64,000 nt of DNA. Origin: Pseudacidovorax sp. Lineage in GTDB: Bacteria; Pseudomonadota; Gammaproteobacteria; Burkholderiales; Burkholderiaceae_C. The notes below the pieces were generated by a model that did no database searches, was not told where the DNA came from, and was given only the letters and a program-made list of their open reading frames with translations. The stretch is taken from contig NZ_JAGOPN010000012.1 of assembly GCF_017991995.1 (NCBI RefSeq), positions 1-64,000 of the forward strand, read 5' to 3'. Position 1 is the stretch's first letter, and each line of letters begins with the position of its first letter. Below, piece by piece: positions 59,381 to 64,000 of the stretch. The position numbers and the translations under genes were made by a program.

Positions 59381-59404
59381 AAAGGGGCCCACGCGGGCCC
59401 CTTT
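59381..59404. terminator. Bidirectional terminator between the Bax inhibitor-like gene and rlmD
   Basis: 10-base stem AAAGGGGCCC with GGGCCCCTTT, loop ACGC. On the minus strand it is followed by further Ts, so it is stronger for rlmD. Confidence 0.8.
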
Positions 59405-59426
59405 GCTTGCGGACGATCCGCCCCTC

Positions 59427-60962
59427 TCAATCTGCCAGGTCGAAGACGGCGATGGACTCGACGTGTGCGGTGTGCGGGAACATGTTCACCGCGCCGGCAA
59501 AGGTGCAGCGGTAGCCGCCCTGATGGACCAGCAGGCCCGCGTCGCGCGCCAGCGTGGCCGGGTTGCAGCTGACGTAGACGATGCGCCGGGGCGGCGTCCA
59601 GCCCCCGGTGCGCAGTTCAGGCTGCTGATGCAGGTCGGCCAGCGCCCTCACCAGCGCGAAGGCGCCCTCGCGCGGCGGATCGACCAGCCAGCGATCGGCA
59701 TACCCGTCCGCCACCAACATCTCGGGCGTCATCTCGAACAGGTTGCGGGCGACGAAATCCGCCTTGCCCCAGGGCCGCTGCGCGGCCTGCCTGTTTTCGG
59801 CCGCGTTGTGACGGGCACGGGCCACCAGCGTCTCGCTGCCCTCGATGCCCAGGACTTCGCGTGCCTGGGTGGCCAGCGGCAGGGTGAAGTTGCCCAGGCC
59901 GCAGAACCAGTCGATCACGCGCTCCTCCGGCTTCACGTCGAGCAGGCGCAGGGCGCGGGAGACGAGCACCCGGTTGATGTGCGGATTGACCTGGGTGAAG
60001 TCGGTGGGCCGGAAGGGCATGGTGATGCCGAATTCAGGCAGTTCATAAGCCAGGTCAGGCACGGCCTCGTCGAGCAGGTGGACGGTGTCCGGCCCCTTGG
60101 GCTGCAGCCACCACTGCACACCGGGATGCGCCGCGGCAAAGGCGCGCAGGCGGTCCCCGTCGGTTCCACCCAGCGGCTCCAGGTGGCGCAGTACCAGGGC
60201 GATGACGCCAAGTCGGGTGGTGCCCGCGGCATCGCCGCAGGCCACCTCGATCTGGGGGCAGGTCAGCCGCGCGTCCATGGAATCGATCAGCCTGCGCAAC
60301 GGCACGAGCATGTCGCTGACCGGCTTCGGCAGCACGGGGCAGATTTCCATGTCGGCCACGTAACGACTCTTGCGCTCATGGAAACCGATCAGGGTGGTGC
60401 CCTTCTTCTGCACGTAGCGCACCGACAGGCGGGCGCGGTAGCGGTAGTGCCAGGCCGGGCCCTCGATGGGCCGCAGCAGCGTGTCTGGCCGCACCTTGCC
60501 CAGGTGCCACAGGTTGTCTTCGAGGGCCCGCTGCTTCACAGCCACCTGGGCCGAGGCGTGCAGGTGCTGCATCTTGCAGCCACCGCAGGCGCCGGCGTGC
60601 AGGCCGAAATGCGGACAGCCCGGCCGCACGCGCAACGGCGACTCGCGCCGGATGTCGGTGAGCTGGCCCTGCTCCCAGTTGTTCTTCTTGCGGTGCACAT
60701 TGGCCCGGACGATCTCGCCGGGCAGCGCGCCATCGATGAAGACGACCTTGCCGTCTTCCCGTCGGGCGACGCCCTGGGCCTCCAGGTCGAGCGATTCGAC
60801 GGCGAGCCAGCCCGGCTCGAGCGCTGCACTGGCCGCCCGGTCGGGAGGCACGGGAAGGTCGAGGAGAGAGGAAGAAGCGACCGAGACGCCAGCGGGCACA
60901 GCGGCGTCGGCAGAAGCGGGGGACGTGGGGAGCGTGTCCTTGTTGTCGAGGGAATCCGTCAT
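59427..60962 (-). CDS. rlmD: 23S rRNA (uracil-1939-C5)-methyltransferase RlmD
   Basis: SAM-dependent rRNA methyltransferase with a [4Fe-4S] cluster; 511 residues. After an N-terminal extension of about 45 disordered residues come a TRAM-like domain, the cluster cysteines in [19 protein letters not shown], the SAM fold ([16 protein letters not shown]) and the catalytic [12 protein letters not shown]. Last gene of the surE-pcm-nlpD-rlmD set, 46 bases after nlpD. rpoS, which in many relatives lies between nlpD and this gene, is missing here. Confidence 0.93.
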   Translation of the reverse strand: MTDSLDNKDTLPTSPASADAAVPAGVSVASSSLLDLPVPPDRAASAALEPGWLAVESLDLEAQGVARREDGKVVFIDGALPGEIVRANVHRKKNNWEQGQLTDIRRESPLRVRPGCPHFGLHAGACGGCKMQHLHASAQVAVKQRALEDNLWHLGKVRPDTLLRPIEGPAWHYRYRARLSVRYVQKKGTTLIGFHERKSRYVADMEICPVLPKPVSDMLVPLRRLIDSMDARLTCPQIEVACGDAAGTTRLGVIALVLRHLEPLGGTDGDRLRAFAAAHPGVQWWLQPKGPDTVHLLDEAVPDLAYELPEFGITMPFRPTDFTQVNPHINRVLVSRALRLLDVKPEERVIDWFCGLGNFTLPLATQAREVLGIEGSETLVARARHNAAENRQAAQRPWGKADFVARNLFEMTPEMLVADGYADRWLVDPPREGAFALVRALADLHQQPELRTGGWTPPRRIVYVSCNPATLARDAGLLVHQGGYRCTFAGAVNMFPHTAHVESIAVFDLAD

Positions 60963-61008
60963 CCCCCGATTGTCGCCGGCCGCCCTGATGGGGACGGCCG
61001 GCGCATGC

Positions 61009-61911
61009 TCAAGGCCGCGCCGGCAGGTAGCGCGAGGGATCCACCGGCTTGCCCTGACGGCGGATCTCGAAGTGCAGCTTCACGCGGTCGGCGTCGCTGC
61101 TGCCCATCTCGGCGATCTTCTGGCCCTTCTGCACCGACTGGTCTTCCTTGACCAGCAATGCCTGGTTGTGCGCGTAGGCCGTGAGGAAGGTGTTGTTGTG
61201 CTTGAGGATGATCAGGTTGCCGTAGCCGCGCAGGCCGGCGCCGGCGTACACCACCTTGCCATCGGCCGCCGCCAGCACCGGATCGCCGGCGCGGCCGGCG
61301 ATGTCCAAGCCCTTGTTCTTGGCATCGTCGAAGCCGGCGATCAAGGCGCCCTGGGCGGGCCAGATCCACCCCAGGTCATCCTCGCCGCCCGCGGCGGGCG
61401 GATTGCCCGCCGGCTTGGCAGGAGGCGTCGCGCCGGCCACCACCGGTGGGGGCACCGGAGTGGTCGTCGCCGGCGGCACGGCGCCTGCGCCCGAACCCGC
61501 GACGGCAGGCGGCGGCACCAGGGGCGCGCCCGCGACGGGAGGCACCACGCGCAGCACCTGACCCACTTCGATGCGGTCGGGGTTGTCAAGGTTGTTCCAG
61601 CGGACGATGTCCCGCCAGCTGTGTCCGGTATCCAGCGCGATGCGCCGCACGGTGTCGCCCGGGCGAACGGCGTAGTAACCCGGCTTGCCCAGGTTCTCGA
61701 TGCCGGGCAGCGGCTTGCCGCTGGCGTCCGTGGTCGGCAGTCCCGACGCCGCCGGGCTCGCGGCGCCCACCCCACTCACGGGCGCGCGATCTTCCACCGG
61801 GGCCGGTCCACGCGAAGAGGCGCAACCCGCCAGCACGACGCAGGCCGCCGCAGCGCCCATCCAAGCCAGCCTGTGCCAGCGACCAGAACCCTGCATATGT
61901 CTTTCCTTCAT
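61009..61911 (-). CDS. nlpD: NlpD-like lipoprotein with LysM and LytM domains
   Basis: Outer-membrane lipoprotein of 300 residues that activates cell-wall amidases. Signal peptide with lipobox VLAGC, LysM domain ([16 protein letters not shown], then [10 protein letters not shown]), a Pro/Ala/Val-rich linker, and a LytM (M23) domain. The first zinc ligand positions are changed ([12 protein letters not shown]) while TAYAHN and LHFEIR remain, so it should lack peptidase activity, as for NlpD. ATG 61911 overlaps the pcm stop by four bases; ATG 61896 is an alternative. Confidence 0.9.
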   Translation of the reverse strand: MKERHMQGSGRWHRLAWMGAAAACVVLAGCASSRGPAPVEDRAPVSGVGAASPAASGLPTTDASGKPLPGIENLGKPGYYAVRPGDTVRRIALDTGHSWRDIVRWNNLDNPDRIEVGQVLRVVPPVAGAPLVPPPAVAGSGAGAVPPATTTPVPPPVVAGATPPAKPAGNPPAAGGEDDLGWIWPAQGALIAGFDDAKNKGLDIAGRAGDPVLAAADGKVVYAGAGLRGYGNLIILKHNNTFLTAYAHNQALLVKEDQSVQKGQKIAEMGSSDADRVKLHFEIRRQGKPVDPSRYLPARP

Positions 61912-62699
61912 GCAATTCCCGATTTTAGAGGCACGAAGTTGACGGCCTCAAGAAACCGGCGCTCAACCCCCCTGTTCGTTTTGTCAATGATGACAAGTGC
62001 TTGGCCCGCATTTCCAGACTGTACTGGAGCAACGATGCGCCCGCCCGGTGCCAGTTGGTCCAGCCAGGCCGCCGGCAGGTCGGCCCCACCCGCGGCCGCA
62101 ATGATGCCCGCGTAGGGTGCGCCCGCCGGGTAGCCCTGCATGCCATCGCCCAGCAGCAGATGCACGGTGGCCAGCCGCAGGGGCCGCAGGTTGGCCCGCG
62201 CCTTCTCATGCAGGCCGCGCAGCCGCTCGATGCTGTAGACCTCGCGGGCCACGTGGCTGAGCACAGCGGCTTGGTAGCCGCAGCCGGTGCCGATCTCCAG
62301 CACCCGGCCCAGCCGTGCCTGCGGCTGGTCGGCCAGCGCCGGGGCCGCCAGCAACAGTTCGACCATCCGCGCCACGACGCTCGGCTTGGAGATGGTCTGT
62401 CCCAGGCCGATGGGCAGGCTGGTGTCCTCGTAGGCCTGCGCGGCCAGGGCGCCATCGACGAAGGCATGCCGCGCCACCGCGCCCATGGCCTGCAGCACGC
62501 GCTCGTCGGCGATGCCCTGCGCGGCCAGCCGACGCACCATGCGCTGACGGACCGCATCGGAGGCCATGGCCGGGGTGGCACTGAGTGGCGGCGGCGGAAC
62601 CGCGGGCAGCTTGGCCCGCAGAGGTGTCGGCGCCGCTGGCGCGGGCGCGCGGTCGAGGGTGACGGGAAAGGTGGGACGGGAACGTGGAGGCTGCGGCAC
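61908..62699 (-). CDS. pcm: Protein-L-isoaspartate O-methyltransferase
   Basis: Repairs isoaspartyl residues with SAM; 263 residues from GTG 62699, which has AGGAG seven bases upstream. The enzyme proper begins near residue 45 ([11 protein letters not shown]); the Pro/Ala-rich leader is an extension. Motifs: [19 protein letters not shown], the SAM site [15 protein letters not shown], and [15 protein letters not shown]. It lies 23 bases after surE and overlaps nlpD. Confidence 0.92.
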   Translation of the reverse strand: MPQPPRSRPTFPVTLDRAPAPAAPTPLRAKLPAVPPPPLSATPAMASDAVRQRMVRRLAAQGIADERVLQAMGAVARHAFVDGALAAQAYEDTSLPIGLGQTISKPSVVARMVELLLAAPALADQPQARLGRVLEIGTGCGYQAAVLSHVAREVYSIERLRGLHEKARANLRPLRLATVHLLLGDGMQGYPAGAPYAGIIAAAGGADLPAAWLDQLAPGGRIVAPVQSGNAGQALVIIDKTNRGVERRFLEAVNFVPLKSGIA

Positions 62700-62722
62700 C
62701 GGGACTCCTGCGTCGGTCCGGC

Positions 62723-63487
62723 TCAGTCGCTGGCGTCGAGCCGGCGCACGGCCTCGCGCCACTCGCCCAGGCTGGCGTGGTCGGTCAGATCGATCTGCAG
62801 CGGCGTGACCGCCACATGGCCAGCGGCGGTGGCGTGGAAATCGGTCCCTTCACCGCTGTCCTTGGCGCCGCCCGCGCCGGCGATCCAGTACATGGTCTCG
62901 CCGCGGGGGCTCTGCTGGGTGATCACCTTCTCGGCCGCATGGCGGCGGCCCAAACGGCAGACCTTGATCGGCTTGAGGGACTCGGCCGGCAGGTTGGGAA
63001 TGTTGACGTTCAGCAGCCACGCCGGCTGCTCGTGCATGCGCTCGCGCTGGATGCGCTCCACCAGCCGCCGGGCAGCCTGGGCGGCTGCGTCGACGTGGGC
63101 CCAGCCCTTCTCGGTCTGCGAGAAGGCGATTGCCGGGATGCCGAACAGGTAGGCCTCCATGGCCGCGCCGACGGTGCCCGAATAGATGGTGTCGTCCCCC
63201 ATGTTGGCGCCGTTGTTGATGCCGGAGACGACCAGGTCGGGCCGGTAGTCCAGCAGGCCCTTGAGCGCGATGTGCACGCAGTCGGCCGGCGTGCCGGTGA
63301 CGTAGCGGAAGCCATTGTGCGCACGGTGCACGTACAACGGCGCCGCCAGGGTCAGGGCGTTGGACTTGGCACTGTTGTTGTGCTCGGGGGCGATGACCTC
63401 GACATCGGCCACCTCGCGCAGCGCGTCGTGCAGGGCCACGATGCCGGGGGCCTGGTAGCCATCGTCGTTGGAGATGAGGATCTTCAT
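62723..63487 (-). CDS. surE: 5'/3'-nucleotidase SurE
   Basis: Metal-dependent nucleotidase of 254 residues, start fixed by the family opening [16 protein letters not shown]. The metal site lies in ISNDDGY and the conserved SKSNALTL-like and [20 protein letters not shown] regions follow. First gene of the minus-strand stationary-phase/repair set with pcm and nlpD. Confidence 0.95.
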   Translation of the reverse strand: MKILISNDDGYQAPGIVALHDALREVADVEVIAPEHNNSAKSNALTLAAPLYVHRAHNGFRYVTGTPADCVHIALKGLLDYRPDLVVSGINNGANMGDDTIYSGTVGAAMEAYLFGIPAIAFSQTEKGWAHVDAAAQAARRLVERIQRERMHEQPAWLLNVNIPNLPAESLKPIKVCRLGRRHAAEKVITQQSPRGETMYWIAGAGGAKDSGEGTDFHATAAGHVAVTPLQIDLTDHASLGEWREAVRRLDASD

Positions 63488-63604
63488 GGGCGGCGGGATT
63501 TTAGGAGGCGAAGCCCCACGGGCACGGGGTCGCCGCAGAGACAAGAACGCCGCGAGGCGGCCCCCTATCATGCCTGCGCCTCAATGAAGACGGAGACTGA
63601 TTCC

Positions 63605-64000
63605 ATGCACGCATGGCTTTGCGAAAACCCGGTCGGCGTCGACGCGCTGACCTGGAAGGAATTGCCCACGCCGCAGCCCGGTCCGGGCGAAGTGCTGGTG
63701 GAAATCAAGGCGGCCAGCCTGAACTTTCCCGATCTGCTGATCGTGCAGAACAAATACCAGATGAAGCCGAAGCTGCCCTTCGTGCCCGGCTCCGAATATG
63801 CGGGCATCGTGAAGGCCGTCGGCGAAGGCGTCACCCACCTGAAGGTCGGCCAGCCCATTGCCTGCCTTTCCGGAACGGGCGGCTTCGGTACGCACACGCT
63901 GGCGCCGGCAGCCATGTGCATGCCGCTGCCGCCGCAATTCGACATGGTGGACGCGGCCGCCTTCATCATGATCTATGCGACTTCCTGGCACGCACTGATG
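63605..64000 (+). CDS. NADPH:quinone oxidoreductase / zinc-type alcohol dehydrogenase family (3' end outside window)
   Basis: The first 132 residues of a medium-chain dehydrogenase: MHAWLCENPVGVDALTWKEL, PGPGEVLVEIKAASLNFPDLL and FVPGSEYAGIVKAVGEGV are the usual N-terminal catalytic-domain elements of quinone oxidoreductases. No structural-zinc cysteines are visible so far. The cofactor domain lies beyond base 64000. It is divergent from surE with 117 bases between the starts. Confidence 0.85.
   Translation, partial: MHAWLCENPVGVDALTWKELPTPQPGPGEVLVEIKAASLNFPDLLIVQNKYQMKPKLPFVPGSEYAGIVKAVGEGVTHLKVGQPIACLSGTGGFGTHTLAPAAMCMPLPPQFDMVDAAAFIMIYATSWHALM

Overview
The window is chromosomal DNA of a high-GC betaproteobacterium, most likely a member of the Comamonadaceae (order Burkholderiales, near Variovorax or Acidovorax). 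The grounds are the rpsA-ihfB-lapA-lapB and surE-pcm-nlpD-rlmD gene orders, a fused MrpA/B antiporter, a Bug-type binding protein, TRAP transporters, and TonB-ExbB-ExbD with HemP. There is no phage, insertion sequence or CRISPR array. Coding density is very high, many genes overlap by 1-4 bases, and no gene-free stretch exceeds 300 bases.

Layout. 1-3.5 kb: end of rpsA, ihfB, lapA, lapB and a small helix-hairpin-helix protein. 3.6-6.4 kb: a TRAP transporter (P-Q-M). 6.6-16.4 kb: an exported hydrolase, the six-gene Mrp Na+/H+ antiporter operon, a Bug binding protein and an alpha/beta hydrolase. 16.5-22.8 kb: a chemosensory-type signalling cluster (CHASE3-GAF hybrid kinase with three receivers, CheR, CheB, receiver-kinase) with no receptor, CheA or CheW. 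22.8-28.4 kb: prfB with its programmed frameshift, a HAD phosphatase, pepN and fbp. 28.4 kb: tRNA-Thr(CGT). 28.7-33.9 kb: a PAS hybrid kinase with HPt, an HD-GYP response regulator and a nuclease. 34-45.5 kb: mostly minus-strand metabolic genes (CBS transporter, aminotransferase, RNA helicase, metallopeptidase, dcd, guaD, BMP-type binding protein, ahpF), with apaH on the plus strand. 45.7-58.5 kb: an oxidative-stress and iron region. 58.6-64 kb: a Bax-inhibitor-like membrane protein, rlmD, nlpD, pcm, surE and a truncated quinone oxidoreductase.

The most interesting part is 46-58 kb. ahpC, with an OxyR-like site, diverges from bfr. A five-gene unit follows behind a Fur-like box: PepSY membrane protein, DUF2271 protein, DUF4198 protein, ApbE flavin transferase and a membrane-anchored flavodoxin-type reductase. 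Then come a Fur-boxed TonB-dependent receptor, a PiuC-type dioxygenase, bfd, tonB-exbB-exbD, hemP and a HbpS-like protein. The DUF2271 protein carries a sequence matching the ApbE flavinylation motif (D99 to T105). I infer an electron path from cytosolic NADPH across the membrane to a periplasmic flavoprotein that reduces ferric siderophore, next to iron import, storage (Bfr) and release (Bfd).

Two repeat-like elements also stand out: an in-frame palindromic insertion inside the aminotransferase gene (about 37.0 kb) and a nested inverted repeat of about 155 bases between the BMP-type gene and guaD (42.5 kb). All functional calls come from reading the sequence; no database search was run.
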